From: Musa acuminata AAA Group
Taxonomy: Eukaryota; Streptophyta; Magnoliopsida; Zingiberales; Musaceae
Reading direction: 5' to 3'
Length of the DNA: 64,000 bases
Assembly (NCBI RefSeq): GCF_036884655.1
Contig: NC_088344.1
Span: 35,456,501-35,520,500 of the forward strand
Position 1 is the first letter of the stretch. Every line of letters starts with the position of its first letter. The translations under genes and the position numbers were made by a program. The notes beneath the pieces were generated by a model that saw only the letters and a program-made list of their open reading frames with translations, made no database searches and was not told the origin of the DNA. Below are positions 13,201 through 27,200 of the stretch, piece after piece.

Positions 13201-16200
13201 AAACTGGCAAATAGAGAACCACAGACCAGACTTTAATTAGTTTCCCTTTCTAAACAGTCAAAAGTAGGTATTCGCTATCTTATCAACCTATTATCGGGAT
13301 GAAATGAAGCATACCTGGGGACAAACTCCTATCATCCTTCGAATATTTGACATACCCACTGAGCTCCGAACTGAATATCCATGAATTAATGCTGTAAGAA
13401 GATAAAATGACTTAGCAACATGGCATTACTTCTGTTCACACATAATGGAAGGATAGATTAATAACGCAAGATTATGCTACCATCTCCTGCTGTAACCGGT
13501 GTAACACCAGTAAGGCAATTAATCACAGTGGTTTTCCCAGCTCCGTTAGGTCCAAGAAGGCAAAACAGCTGGTCTTTTGCAAGGTTTACCCATATTCCCT
13601 AAGTTTCAATACAGCATTATGAAATGTTCAAGCAATACATGCTTGGCATCAATAAGTTCTGGCACAAACTGACAAGTGAAATGGTAAAAAGAGGAAATAC
13701 CTTGACAGCATGATATGGTGAAGATCTCTGGCACTTGCAACAACCAATTTTTGTAGTTCCAGGATATGTTTTTGTTAGACCACGTATTTGAACTGCAACA
13801 TTTGGATCAACTTCATTATTAGCAGCTTGCTGCTTTACACTAGTTTCCTCTGCTAGGACATCCTCATCACTTGGAGTAGCATCATCCAATGGTGGAATTG
13901 AACCAGAACAGCTACAGAGACTACCTTCTGATGTACAGAGAATGAATCTTTTAGAATCCTCTGAATTCATACTACATATGGAGCAATAATAAATTTGAAA
14001 AATAGAAAAATTGGTCATACCTTCCACCTTGTTTCCATCATTCCCAGTCCAGTATGAGGGATTCAGAAAATAAAACATTGATTTTCTCACACCATTTGAG
14101 TTTGGAATAATATTGTCAAAGTAAATTGCCAAAATGAACCACACAAAGAATGTTGATATGAGCCATTTATAGATATCTTCCTGTTAAATATATATGATTA
14201 TCGTCAAACCTAACCATCATAAAGAAGATAAACAGTGTAAACTTTACGCTCAGAATGAACTCATATCATACAATAGTTATAGTGCAGTCAGGTTCATATG
14301 TAGTGCATTCTCCACGCCTGCCCCAACTAATTCCTTCATCTTCAGAAGTAGCTGTCTCATTGCCTAGCAAGTCAAGAGCTTTGGCAAGAAGGTTGGGGGG
14401 AAATAGAGACCATATAACTCGATAGAGTTTTGTGAAGTTGCTATCATATGGAAACCCGAATACTGTAACAAGCTGTGGTGACAAGATATGTTAATTCAAT
14501 TTTCAATCTCCACGGTAAGATGCATTATCAAGCTTGCGATTATCAATATGAAAACTTCACCTGAGTCAGAAAACCGATTATGAATATTGAGAACCCAACT
14601 GTAGTTGCTGATGATGATTTACTGACGAAGGCTGATATCATAAAAGCAAAACTTAGCTGCAAAAAATAGATTGTGTAAGATTCAAGGAATATTGGCACAA
14701 ACATGTAGAATAAGCAAGGAAATTTTGGAAAGATGATTCATATCCAAACTATCCTAATCAAATGCCATACATCTGCTAGAGAAAAAAATTACCATATTAA
14801 GTTGGAAAAGGAAGAACAAGAGAAACAGAACAGCAAAACTGTTGTGCAAGAAAAAGTTGAATTGAAACATTATCCCGAACAGGACTGTGAAAAGTGCTGC
14901 AACCACCGTCAGAAAAGCCTCCCATGTAAACCAAGAAAGCCAATAAGCAGAATCATATAGGCCCATTATGGACATAGCCTGCAAATACTTAAAAGAATGA
15001 ATCATTAGCATTTTGAATTTGCAAGTAGGAGAGGTCAACAGATGAAAACCTCAAGACCAGGATAAGCATAAGTTACAACCTGACGAAGTTTAAGTTCTTT
15101 TTCAGTGACCAAAGAGCTAATTTGAAATACAAAACCAAACATGGCGATTGCAAGGAAGAAGGTCGGTCCTGCAGTACCAACAGCAGAAAAAGTTTCTGTG
15201 GCTGGGTGAGCAAACTCCTTGAACCCCACCGTCCACTTAAAATTTGGATCTGCGGTAAGAAAATCCTAATAAGTAATAGAAACAAAGTGAAAGTAAATCA
15301 GCTATCAAATTAGTGAATGATAACCTACAGGACTCTCAAGTTTCAAGACATCAAGAAGGGCATTGAGAAGTTTATGACAGCACAGAAAGTCATTTAAGAA
15401 GCTGTTTTTTACTTTCATTTGAAGTGATTATCTTATAATACATTAGCAGATATTTGTGTATAACTGAATTAATGTCAACAAATTCAAGCTTGCTCAAGAT
15501 AGATGTAGTTATAGATTGAGTTTAGAAGCTACCAAGTATGACTTATCAAACATTCAAAGATCAACAAACAGAAAATGTCTATAGCACCTCCAATCAAGGA
15601 TCTAGAGATTTCACGCTCTGCAGCAATCTGAAGTGGGATTTGAAATTTGAAAGTAGGGTCCTCATAGCTTCCTCGTTTGGCTACAGCAGTAGAATTCGTC
15701 TGGATTCCATAGCTTATGACAGTCGAATTCCTCTCCACAAAATGCAAAGCACCTGGGCACCGCATAGGATTGCTTTCAAGCCATGCATCCACTTCAGCTT
15801 GAGTTCTGAAAGATTTGACCTATAATATTGATGTGTAGATCACTTCTTTCAGAAGTACTAAAAAACAATTACAATAGCTATCTTAAATGTTTCATTGGAA
15901 AAGAAAAGTGATGGTGTATCTAATGCAGTGTGGGCTAACAAACAAGCAAACTTGGGAACACGTTTACAAAGCTCAAGAATAAAGATCTGCAGCTTAAAGA
16001 CAACAAAATATTGGCACAGAACAAAGCTATTCTGGAGAGATGGAAGACTAAAACAGTCTTCCCGGCTTATGCCATGCATCATAGCATTTAGTCACATTGA
16101 CTACAAGACCAGTAGCAGGAGGAAGATTAAAATTTTGACTATCTATCTGGCTTACTTATGCAAGAAAAACAGTAGGAATGTGGAGGTTATCAGCATTTGA

Positions 16201-17453
16201 ACAATCAAAACCATAGATACTAGAAAATACCCTGTCCTCAAGTTCAAAGGCATATTTTGGCTCCTTAAATTACTAGTAAGAGATTGGGAACATTAAATAT
16301 TGATTAAAGGAAAATAGGGATGAAAGGGTGGAATTCTTTATTGAATGTGATGGATTCTTATATACTAAACTTGATTGTGCAAGTGTAGGATATGCCATTA
16401 AGAATGCAAGTGGAGGTTTGTTGGCTGCTGGATGTACCAACTGCAGAGTTCAAGGTGCTAAGCAGGCTGACTGCAGAGCAATCAGTGAGGGTCTTAAAAG
16501 GGCTGAAAGCAAACTGTGCGTCGAATCAGGTGCCTTGGAGATAATTCATTATATCAACAATCAAAAGCCATGGCCTTGGAGGTTGAAGAGTTTGGGAGAT
16601 GACATTAGAAGAATTAGTTCTAATGTGAATGTTATAAGTTTTGTTTACATTCCTAGGGAATTTAAATCTCCTGTCCCAAAGTATTGCCAAACTCAGTAGC
16701 AGATTACACAATTTTGCACAGTATGGGGAGCTGAAGCTTCCTCATTTTTGTGTACTAATGCTTGTATCGAACAAAACAGAGAAAAAGGAAATCGATGGCA
16801 GACCTACTGTTTTATTCACTCAATTCCTTCAACTTTATAAAAGAAAAATTAGATAACGCAATCAAGATGTCCAGTAACTAGACGATAAATACGGATCACC
16901 ATGACTGCTGTTTTCGATAGCACGTTTTCAGTAATCTACTCGAAGAAAATAATGGAAGTTCCTTTCGATTCCCTGCAAAGCCAATTCGCCAAAGAACCAA
17001 TACTATAACAAGGTAAATCAGGAGGAACGGGTAGGAGAATTTCCAAGGCCCTACCACCAGAAATAAATGATAACAAGAACTGACCTTCTCGGCGGGGATT
17101 TCCCTGCCGGGGTTGTTCTTCATAATGGCGGAGACGATGGTGGCGATGCGGGCGCTGGCGTTGCCGCTCCAGATGAAATCGTGGCAGGGGGTTTTGACGT
17201 AGAACTTGTCTTCGCAGGGGGGGATGGGGGGCAGGATGAGGGGCTGGGGGTCGTGGACGTTCTTGTAGGCGGTGGTAGAGGAGAAGCGGGACTTGACTGC
17301 CTTGTCGATGCAGAAGATGAGAAAGATGAAGAAAAGGGAGGAGAAGAGCTGGAGGAAGGCGGACTTTTTGTGGCGCCACGTCAAGATGAAGTTCTTCCTC
17401 AGCAAGGCCGCATACTGTTGCGTGATCAGGGGTACGCCGCTATTCAGCTCCAT
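10220..17453 (-). CDS. ABCA2-like: Half-size ABC transporter, A family, ABCA2-like (960 aa)
   Basis: Sixteen minus-strand exons give an unbroken 960-aa frame: 17085-17453, 15588-15819, 15080-15249, 14793-14978, 14561-14656, 14272-14472, 14021-14180, 13701-13927, 13481-13598, 13315-13391, 13114-13203, 12662-12805, 11337-11648, 11179-11259, 10897-11073 and 10220-10462. All introns are GT-AG. The layout is one membrane segment (about 32-50), a large extracytosolic loop with cysteines (PPCEDKF, TPCHDF), and a multi-span block. An acidic linker leads to one ATPase domain with Walker A GPNGAGKT (563-570), signature YSGGM (664-668), Walker B FLDEP (686-690) and switch His 720. The conserved C-terminal ABCA extension follows. 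Plant ABCA2 proteins are half-size and probably dimerise to move lipids or sterols; the substrate is unproven. ATG 17453 was preferred because it begins the family N-terminus (MELNSGVPL). Intron 1 hosts an antisense RNase H relic. Confidence 0.95.
16328..16699 (+). pseudogene. RNase H-like (RVT_3 type) domain relic, antisense in ABCA2-like intron 1
   Basis: An open stretch of about 120 codons resembles the RNase H domain that ends plant non-LTR (LINE) retrotransposons. It starts with ECDG (first catalytic Asp), then GYAIKNASGGLLAAG, then the helix around DCRAISEGLKRAE. It continues with VESGALEIIHYINNQ, where the family normally has VESD, and ends with SFVYIPREF. The usual Glu after Ala in the helix and the second Asp look replaced, so catalysis is doubtful. 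No reverse transcriptase lies upstream. The first codon may not be a real start; the frame is open from just before GAATTC at 16331. It is opposite in direction to the host gene. It is either a 5'-truncated LINE tail or a captured domain. Confidence 0.65.
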
Positions 17454-17585
17454 GGGAGGGACGACAGAAGGCCCTTCTTCTGCCTGTTTCCTATACCAAG
17501 AACCGCCGGAGGAGGCGGCGAAAGTATGGAGGGGGAAGCGTTTCACTTTGGACTTCGGAGGGGGAGGAGATTACTGGAACGGGCC

Positions 17586-17595
17586 ATTTATAAAT
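17586..17595 (-). promoter_or_regulatory. TATA box of the ABCA2-like gene
   Basis: The palindromic ATTTATAAAT lies about 135 bp upstream of the start codon at 17453, read on the minus strand. That spacing would give a leader of about 100 bases. The call rests on sequence and distance only. Confidence 0.5.
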
Positions 17596-17599
17596 GACT

Positions 17600-18010
17600 T
17601 CATAAACATAGACGACGGAGGGCTCTTTGGGTTGACTCATCGCCGGGATCGGGATTGTGGTACGGGGCGATCGCCGCAAGTACTTTCAAGTTGGAATTTT
17701 CCATGGCATTGATTGATAGCACGCGACAAACCAACGATTTCCATTGGAATTTGAAGCTCTTGATTAAAACCCTGCTCAGTTTATTTTCCTTGTTAGATTC
17801 TTGATTTGAGGGAGTGTTGGAAGGTGAGATTTGGATGATGCATTTCTTAACGATGCAAATTTTGGAGTGAGAGTTTGGTTAAGATATCGATATTTCAAAC
17901 CCCCAAAGAGAGGAAATGTAGATGGGGTCCATGAAACTGGGGAGGTACCAATTTGGGTATTTGGGACATTTGACACCGACTGCACCGTTTCTTCTATTCT
18001 ATTGATGGGA

Positions 18011-18073
<63 letters not shown>

Positions 18074-21000
18074 ACGAATTAGTCATTCTATTGGTCAACT
18101 GGGTTTGGGATGGATGGGTCATTTCCGGAATGTGATTGGGTACCATCGTCAAGATGCAGCGTCAAGGTTGCAAAGGGTGCCCTGGGAATTTGAAGTGGAA
18201 CCGTAACTCCACGAACTCACGCGCCCTTCGATGGAAGGACTTCCTTACGTCCACGCTTGGAGAACAATGCGAGCCATTCCTGCTTGCCTTGCACCGCTTC
18301 GTCCCTGGGTTTACTTTTGCTGGTTGCTCATCGGACTTCCAACGCGCTACTGCAGGAGCAGTTTTCTGCATTCTAAATTCCGCCCTCCCGAGTCTCACTG
18401 TCATGTCTCTCAAGAAATTTGGACTTCTCAGTTTAAAAATGCTAGTGGACACCCGCACCTGCCCACGTCCCACAGCAGAAGTTTCATGCTTCCTTCGTTT
18501 CGTCTTGAGTTCCTTCTTCTTCTCAGTGCAACAAGTGAATTGCTTTCACACCACGATACGAGATGCAGGGGAATCATTTTCTTATTCATCATCTCAGTGC
18601 AACGAAAGCCTGAACCTGCATATTTTTTTCTTTTCGGTGCACCTTCTTCGATCTTATTTATGCAAAGACAATGACCATGTAATTTATCTGCCAATCCCTG
18701 CTACAACCAGGATCGATCAGTACAGTTGAAGAGATCAAGTCTATGTTATTAATAAGCAAGGAACTATATACGTATGTGCGTATGTATGTATGTATTAACG
18801 CGTTCCAAATTTACCGCTTCGTTCGACATCTTCTGCAATGGACATCTGAAACGAATGTTCTTCATGCGAAGTTGCACAGAAACGATGAAAACTTTGGCAG
18901 TATGACCACGTCTCGGACGCTCCAGTAACCAACGGAGAGATAGGCGGTACGTGCGTCAGACTGGTGTTACTGTAAACTTCTCCGAGCATTCCAAAATCCT
19001 GGTGGAACGGAGACAAGTGGTAAAGAACGCAATCAGATTCAAACTATTTGTTCCAATCTGCGGTCAAGCAGCTGTATATCCCCATATATCTGATTTATTC
19101 CACGAGTCGCAGGGTGTGATGTTGTCTCGCTCCCAAGATATCGATGCTGAACTTTCTGCATGATTAATGTTTCTTGTTGTGATGCAGTAGGTAACTCAAT
19201 TATATTAGTGATTCAGTCAACTATCGCGTCCTTCGGATGGGTGAAGGCTGTCAATGTAGCATGACGTATCTATACACGTCCATGTTTATTATATTACCCC
19301 TTTACCTGTTCATTTTATCCTTTGAATGAAATTCCAAGTTGAATGATGCCATGGGAATGCAATATGAGTTGCTTGTGCGTGAAGGAACCTAAAATAATAA
19401 TAAGATATATAGGAAATAGATCCCGAGATTTCTGTTTAAGAGAAGCCTTAATTACTCTAAATCTGTTGCTTTGCGATATCTGCTCCGATATTCTTTCATC
19501 CAAATGGTTAGAGTCGGAGAGAAATGCGAAGAGGAGTTGTGATCGCTTCTCTTCCTCTCACCTCCCTGATGAGATTGTGGAAGTTAGCATAGAGAAAGAG
19601 ATGGCTTCTGCTCCGCTGTTGTGATCGCTTCTGAGATGTTGCGCTTTGACTTGGGTGTTACAACAAGAACGCTGTTAAATCTTGTTACGCAAAACCATGA
19701 AAGATGATGGCTTGTGCTCCGCTGTAGTTTGACTTCTTCGTTCTATGATCGTATGAAGGCGTGAGATATAACTCTTCGTCATCACTTAAACTCAGCTCAT
19801 CAAAGTTAGCAGATTTGATTCTTGGAGGAGAAGTTAGTGACTTGCGTTAAAAAATACTCCGACATTGAAACTGGAGTGATGTGTGTAGCTTAGACTCGAG
19901 CATTAATTAAGGAAATCAACACACTAGTTCTTGATTTTGAACGTAGCAGTTGGTTTTCACATTGGTAGAGTTGCGTGTGTACAGGATTTTGGATACATAT
20001 GGTTGACTTGTATCTCACTGTGTCAGCCATCATGAGCTCATGGGATACATTCGATGCTTCGTGGCCAAGTTGGTACTGCTGGTTAGTCATTCTAAGCATA
20101 TGAGCGCTGAATATTCAAACTGGTGTGCACAAGGAATTGGACGTCAAACTTTGAATATCTCACCTACTTTGCTCGAGCTTATGTCCAGGATGTTTTATAG
20201 CTACAAGGAAAGAGTTGGACGTCCCACAGGTTGGGTTACTTTGACTTCTAAATTGCGTTCTCAGGCCGCAATGAGCGAGCACTACACCAACGTGCGATAG
20301 GTTGCAACCAGTTGACTTTTGGCGATAGACTACACCCTCTCTGAACACATTACACGCTAAAGAACACAGTCCACTAGAAATAAACCGAACGGAACAAATC
20401 TGTGGCTGTTTCGAAGCTGAAACGTGGCATTATACTGTACCGCCGGTGAAGAAGAAGGCAATGCTCGATGGACTGTTCTTATTTGAACGAAAATATTTCT
20501 TATTATCTCAAATAGATTGCCATCTTCCAAACATCCTAACATATGTTAGGCACCGAGATTTGGATAAGCGCGTTGACGATGATATATGAGGGTGGAACCT
20601 CTTAATCGGTCGTGATTGCAATATCAAATGAATGTATGACTGGTCTGAGAGGTGCCGTAGCGTTTAACTTGTCGTTATAACGGAATGACGAGCGAGTGAT
20701 GCTGGAGATGATGGTATCGAACGAAGTAGATGTGATGAAACGTCACAACTCGTCAGGGAATCAATTAGCTGAGGGACTCCTTACGTCCTTTCTTCGTGGT
20801 TATCCCCGTCCAAACCCCCCACCATCTCGGAAATTTCTGCGGTCTCACGGCCATTGGTTCCCGGCGTGGAGTTTTCGCCGGGAGGACGAGAACAAAACTC
20901 CATCTATCATCATCGTTATTTTTATTTTGCTGCGGCCGTCACGTGGTTGCGATGTGACCCACATCACAATCCGACATCCACCAGGTTGATAATACCAAGC

Positions 21001-21120
21001 CCCAAAATCCAACTTCGAGCTGCCACCGTCCGGTATTGCCCCCATTCTTTCATTGGTCCTCGCATGCTTCTGCAGGTTGTTCTGAGAAATTTCCCTCTCG
21101 GTCCCGGAGAGAGTCGCGGC
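17600..21120. other. Intergenic region between divergent ABCA genes
   Basis: No gene could be supported between the two ABCA promoters. Open frames at 18,136-18,729 are overlapping on both strands and have no family resemblance. The region contains an AT dinucleotide run (18,014-18,071) and otherwise unique-looking DNA. The part nearest 21,100 is GC-richer and includes the ABCA7-like promoter. Confidence 0.6.
18014..18071. repeat. (AT)n microsatellite
   Basis: About 28 uninterrupted AT dinucleotides. Length is likely to vary between accessions. Confidence 0.97.
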
Positions 21121-21128
21121 TATAAAAG
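21121..21128 (+). promoter_or_regulatory. TATA box of the ABCA7-like gene
   Basis: TATAAAAG follows a GC-rich stretch (GAGTCGCGGC), 144 bp before the ATG at 21265. A transcription start near 21,150 would give a leader of about 110 bases. A short CT run follows exon 1 (21,367-21,390). Confidence 0.65.
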
Positions 21129-21264
21129 TCATCATCGAGAACCGAAACACGCAAGGATCAGAGCAGAGGCCACGAGGGAAGAACAACCCTGACCCAACTA
21201 AAATTGAACATGGTTTATCACTCCCTTTCGCGGGCGTGAAGGAGGAGGAGAGAAGAAACAGTAG

Positions 21265-24200
21265 ATGGAGTCAATCTCCTCCGCCGCCTCTTCCTCTCGC
21301 CGTCCCGCCAGCTTCTTCACCCAAGCCAATGCTCTCCTTCGCAAGAATCTCACCTTCCAGGTTTCGCCTCTCTCTCTCTCTCTCTCTATCTCTCGGGGAT
21401 GAATAAAGAATCAAGTCATGAAATGGATTGCAATTCGATTAACGGTTTTGTCTTATGTTCTTTTTCTTCTTTCTTTCTTTGGATCATGCAAGTCTTTTAA
21501 TTAACAGATTACTGTACTCATGTGCTCTTCCAAACCCCGCAGAAGCGGAACCTGAAGACCAACATCGGGATCGTCGCGTTCCCCATCTTTATCTGCGTCC
21601 TGATCGTCCTCATTCAGCGAGTGATCAACAACGAGCTGAACAAGGATAAGTTCCAATGCGGGTGCCAGGGAGGCGACTGCGGCCTCCAGTACTCGACGCT
21701 GGATCAGGTCGCCACTTGCCCCATTTCAAGCCCTCCTGAGTGGTCCGCTCTCATCCAAGTTCCTCGCCCCCAGTATCGCGCCGTCAGAACCGACTTTTCT
21801 CTATCTGCCGACTTGCCCGATGAGTCCTGCAGAGCTTCCCAGTCCTGTCCCGCGGCAGTGCTCCTCACTGGCGGTAACCGATCCCTCGCGCAAAGTATGT
21901 GATGCTCACCCGATGAATTTGTCTCTTTCGGTTGATGCCATCAAGCAACGATCTGCTACGAATGAATGACTTTGAACTTGATTCATCATTGATAGGTCTA
22001 GCACAGAGTCTGTTTCTAAGCTCTTCCTCTGCGTTGAATTTCTCGGATTATCCCAGTAGTTTGTCGAATGTCATCCTCGTAATATTCTTCTCTCTTGGTT
22101 TTTTTCTTTTTGTATATTTGACTCACCCAATTGAGCCATTTTTACTCTTTCTTTGATCTTTAGGGGACGGATACACCTACCGAGAACACACAATTCATTG
22201 AACCAGCTTTTGTCTCTGACAGGCCCTTTTATGTAGTCCAACCGCAATGCACAACAAACGCAACAAGTTCAATTTCGTTTAAAAACGCCAACATATCGAT
22301 TGAGCTAGGTAGGGATTTTTTTTCTTGCTTATGTACAAGGCTACCTAGTTTTCTTTGCATCACTTTTTTCAAATTATAAATTTATCTGAGATATGGTTTA
22401 TTTAAATTATTTCACTATGCTGCAATTCTTATCTATAAACCTCACCCTTGTGGTTCTGTTTATATCGAAAACAATTTTATCTCAGCAGCCACATAGTATG
22501 TTAAAGAGGAACACTCTACTTTCTCCTCTTTTATACAACAGAAGAAAAGACAGGTCTTGTGCCCAAGAATATAGACAAGAAAATTGTTTGTGTGCTGCTT
22601 ACTTCATATCCTTGTCGATTGCTTGTATGTAACATCTTGCTGATTTCTCAAAACTGAAGAAACAAGGTACTCACTAATTCTCTCTCACCAATTCACTCTT
22701 TTTTTTTTGAGGTGCCAAAATGAAGAACATACAACTTTAAGATATAATTTTTCTATCCTTGATATTTGAAGAATCATGATGCTCAACAGTATAAAATTTG
22801 TCAAGCCAAATACTGATGTCTGAAGAAATTAAAGAATTTTTCAAACACTTCTTTAGAGGAGCTAGCAGAAAAAACCTTATATACAAGCTTTCTGGCGCTT
22901 GCTAAGATACGAATGTAACCATCTCCTCACAACATGCATAGACTTATGCTCCTTATTTGTAATTAGGTTCATGATCCGTAGGTTAGTATTAGACCATTGT
23001 TTTTCCTACATAATGCCAATATTTATTTATTAGTTTTCTGAATTTTTTGATATCCTGTTTGATCACTATGAAATGAAGATTTGGAAGCACAATTGAAGTT
23101 CCTGTTTTGGCTAACGACCAAAAAATCGTATGGACACTTCCATTTATGTTTTGAGTTATTTTTTCCACAATAAAGTTTTATAGATATTAAATTAAGTCAA
23201 TCTACATTAGAAATTTATTTGGGTTTTTTATCATGTTTTGTAAGTTACAAATAATAACACTGATGCAGGATATTATTTATAACTTATGAACTCGCATACG
23301 ATAGAAGTCTAATTGGAACAAAAAGTCTTTTTATGGAAAAGAGTTATCTTGTTGTGAAATTATAACCATCATAAAATCATAACACAAGTGTAATCTTATC
23401 TTGTATATAAACAACTGTCTCGTTTATGTATGGGAGGTCTCTTGAAGAACGGAACCACAAACAGTTGGTACATCTTCTTCTCTTGTCTTTTTGCAGTATA
23501 GATGAAGATGGTCAAAGAGCCACATCATGAAAAAGTAAAGGGAAATAAAAATCAATGTACATTATTTTACATGATATTGGTGGAAAGGAGTTAATAAAGT
23601 GGAAAAATAATTTCAAAGATGCATTAGAATATTAGTTCTTGTGAGTAAATCTTAGAAAAATTACCATCATGTTCTTTCTGCAAACTTCAGTATTGTTTAG
23701 GCCTCAACATCTGAAACCTACAAAAGTGTGGACTTTTGACTTAAACTAGGTTGGCTCTAAATTTTGCACAGAATGTCAAATAATAAAATCCATGCTTATT
23801 GGAACTTTTACAACCATTATTAAAAAGATGTGGTACAAGATTGTTTGAGGTTATATTCTCCTGATGCTTATATCATCACCTTTAAACTTTTGCTAAAATA
23901 TGCCATGTTCTGAATCTTTAATTTTTGGAAATCGGTATAGGGTTAAAGTGTGTTCAAGGTTTGACTTTGTGGCGCGATAATTCATCATTGATAAATGATG
24001 AGTTGTTTAAGGGTTATCGACAAGGAAATTCAGAGAGGAAGGCAAATGAGTTCATTGCAGGTGATCTTCTTAAAGTTCTTGGTCTTCGTTTTTCTTTTCT
24101 TGGGGTTTGACTTCGCTTGTTTATACCAATAATGATTTCTCTTGCAGCCTATGACTTCTTGAATTCTGATGAGAATGGTTTCAATTTAAACATTTGGTAC

Positions 24201-27200
24201 AACTCAACCTATAATAATGACACTGGTTTTGTTGAAGTTGCATTGGTTCGCGTTCCTCGCACAGTGAATGCGGTACGTATGCTCACCACTTTTGTAATCT
24301 CTGATATTTCGAATTGTCTGGTGGTATTTTAATTTCTACCAACTGATTGGCTACTCATACCAGGAGTAAGTATGATAAAAAATCTACATGGTCACTCGAA
24401 CTTTTTTGCTTGTTTCTTCTTGCTAAGAATGATAACTCACAATTCTGAAAGATTAAGAAGGTCAGACTGACAGAATGTAAGTCGTTGTGCGTGTGTGCAA
24501 TGTTGTGTCAGTTGGAGAGTAGTTGGGTTTTTTTATTTTTATATTTGCATTCTCATTGCTCCACTAAGATTGCTTCATTTATGATTGTCTCTATTTTTTT
24601 CTTTGTTTACTGGAGTAGTAGAAATTACTGTTAGTTTTTTTACATAATAATGGTGGTTATCCCTTGGATGGGGGACCTTTAATTATTTATACATATTAAG
24701 CAACCTCATCTTGAGAATTTTATCTGGATTATTGTTCCTAGATGCATCCAACTCCTAAGGAAACAAATGAAAGTGTAGCATGGAATTGACAATATTGCAC
24801 CTACCGTAAGACACCTGAGCAGTTATTCAAACTCCATAGTGGAAAGCATAATAAGTTTTCTATGGAATTTAATGTATTTAACTGAAGAGAACAGCTCAGA
24901 CACCTTGCTTTTGGCCCTATGTTCGATTATTCTATTTTATTCTTTCTTCACTATTGAGTAAGGTGTTAATTTTGATTATACTATTCATCAAATACCTTTT
25001 CAGTGTATTTTTAATGTCTTCCAAGTTATGAATGAGATCAATATTTCACTGGATGTCCATATGTTGTAAAACCATTTAATCATTCGCCTGAAATTTGAGG
25101 GAGAAAATCTAGAGAGAGCTAGTTGGCTAACTTACAGTACTGGCCATATGTTAAGTGGATTATCAATTCTGTTTTGCACGCCTTGTGTGCTTTTCACATC
25201 ATGTATATTTAACTGTCTATTTATGGCTTTGTGTCTAAAGTTTAGACTCTAAACAATAAGAAAATAAAAATGAGGCTCAACTTGATGATCACTCCTAACA
25301 CTAATTTATTTTTTTAGCTTATTCATTTTTGTCCCTGAATTAATATCAATATAGAATACATCATTATTATTTGATCTTTTACAAAACCATTCATCTTTGT
25401 GTTTTATAGGCCTCCAATGCCTACCTGAAGTTTCGGAAAGGTGTTGGTGCAATGGTAATGTTTGATTTTGTTAAAGAAATGCCAAAAACTGGAACAGACC
25501 GGAGGTTTGACTTTTCTTCTCTTCTTGGTCCATTATTCTTCACGTGGATCATTGAGCTACTTTTCCCAGTAAGTTTAATAAGACATAATGTGCATAATAT
25601 AGATATACTAAAGTTATGTCCTTGTATGCCATAAATTTAGTGCAAACTGCTAAGTTTATGTGGTGCAACATGTCTTTGCGTGGTATTTCTCTTCTTGGCA
25701 ATTTGCTTATTCACATGTCATGGACTTCATTCTACAAATATCTGCAGAGTACCTTTGCTTAATCTACTCTTTTAAGATTCTGTTAACCATGGCTAAGTAA
25801 AGCTTTGTTTCTCATGTAGGTTATTCTCACATATATTGTCTACGAGAGGCAACAAAAGTTAAGAATCATGATGAAAATGCATGGGCTAAAGGATGGACCT
25901 TACTGGTTCATATCTTACATTTATTTTTTCTCTCTATCATCAGTCTACATGATATGTTTTGTGATATTTGGCTCTATAATAGGTAACGTAAGCTGACATC
26001 TTCATTAGTTTGTGCATGAAAATAATAAGCTTTTTCTTAATTGGATAAATTTTCTCCTTCTCAGGGCTAAAATTTTTCAGATTGAATGACTACAGCATAC
26101 AAGTTGTGTTCTATTTCATTTATATAAACTTGCAGATAGCATTGGCCTTTCTTATAGCACCTTTCTTTTCTGCTGTGAAAACTGCCACAGGTGAGAATTA
26201 AATGACTAAATGATTGAAATAAAAAGAAATATTTCTTGCTAAATCTTCTGATAGAAGTATATAGAAACCCGTTTTGATGATATGAAATCTGATGCTGCAG
26301 TGTTTGGTTATAATTATGTATTCGGTTCTGGCTTATTGGGAGAGTTCCTCTTGCGTTTTTTTATTGAAGATACCAGCTTCCCAAGTAAGTGAGAACATCA
26401 CATGAAGTTCTTTCATATGATACAATCTTAAAGATATTTTGACCTGAAATTTTATGTTCAATCATATTTCAAGAAGAAGATTGTTTTTTTATTCTTTTGA
26501 GTTCTAAGAATTACAGAGAGGAGCTTTCTTTATTTTTCAGGAGGTTGGATTCTAGTCATGGAGCTTGTTCCTGGATTTTCCTTGTATCGTGGGCTATTTG
26601 AGTTTTCACAGTATTCTTTTAGTGGAGATTCTATGGGGACTTCTGGTATGAAGTGGGGAGATTTAGATGATAGTCAAAATGGGATGAAAGCTGTGTTGAT
26701 TATAATGTTTGTTGAGTGGCTAGTTCTGCTTGTAGTTGCATTCTACTTGGATCAGTTAATAGGAGGTGGAATCAGGAAGGATCCTATTTTTTTTCTACGC
26801 TATTTCCGGAAGAAGTCTTCAGTATCCCAAAGAAAGCCTAGTTTTCAGAGACAAGGATCCAAAGTTTTTGTTGAAATGGAGAGACCTGATGTTTCTCAAG
26901 AAGTAAGTTGCACTATTTGCCAGCATTGCCAGTCAACTATTTTGTTGTGCTCTGTTTTCATATATGAATAACCAGAAACAATTTGTCTGAATGTCAATAG
27001 ATCAGAATTTAAAAAGTTCATTTCCCAGAAAAGCAAACCCTTCCTCTGTTCAATGTATGTCTTAAAATGTTTGCACATTATACAGACCACGCAGAATCAG
27101 AAATTTAGAAAAAAATTAATTTTTATGGATTGTTTAATAGAAAGAGGGCTTGTTAAATCTCAGTTTTTATTTTGAATTTCACACAATTATTTTAGTTTCA

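Noticed and set aside
17067..17712. Long open frames opposite ABCA2-like exon 1
   Set aside because: Caused by GC-rich codon use of the exon; no similarity to any family I know.
18136..18729. Overlapping open frames on both strands between the ABCA genes
   Set aside because: No family resemblance, no splice structure, and frames open on both strands at once; treated as chance.
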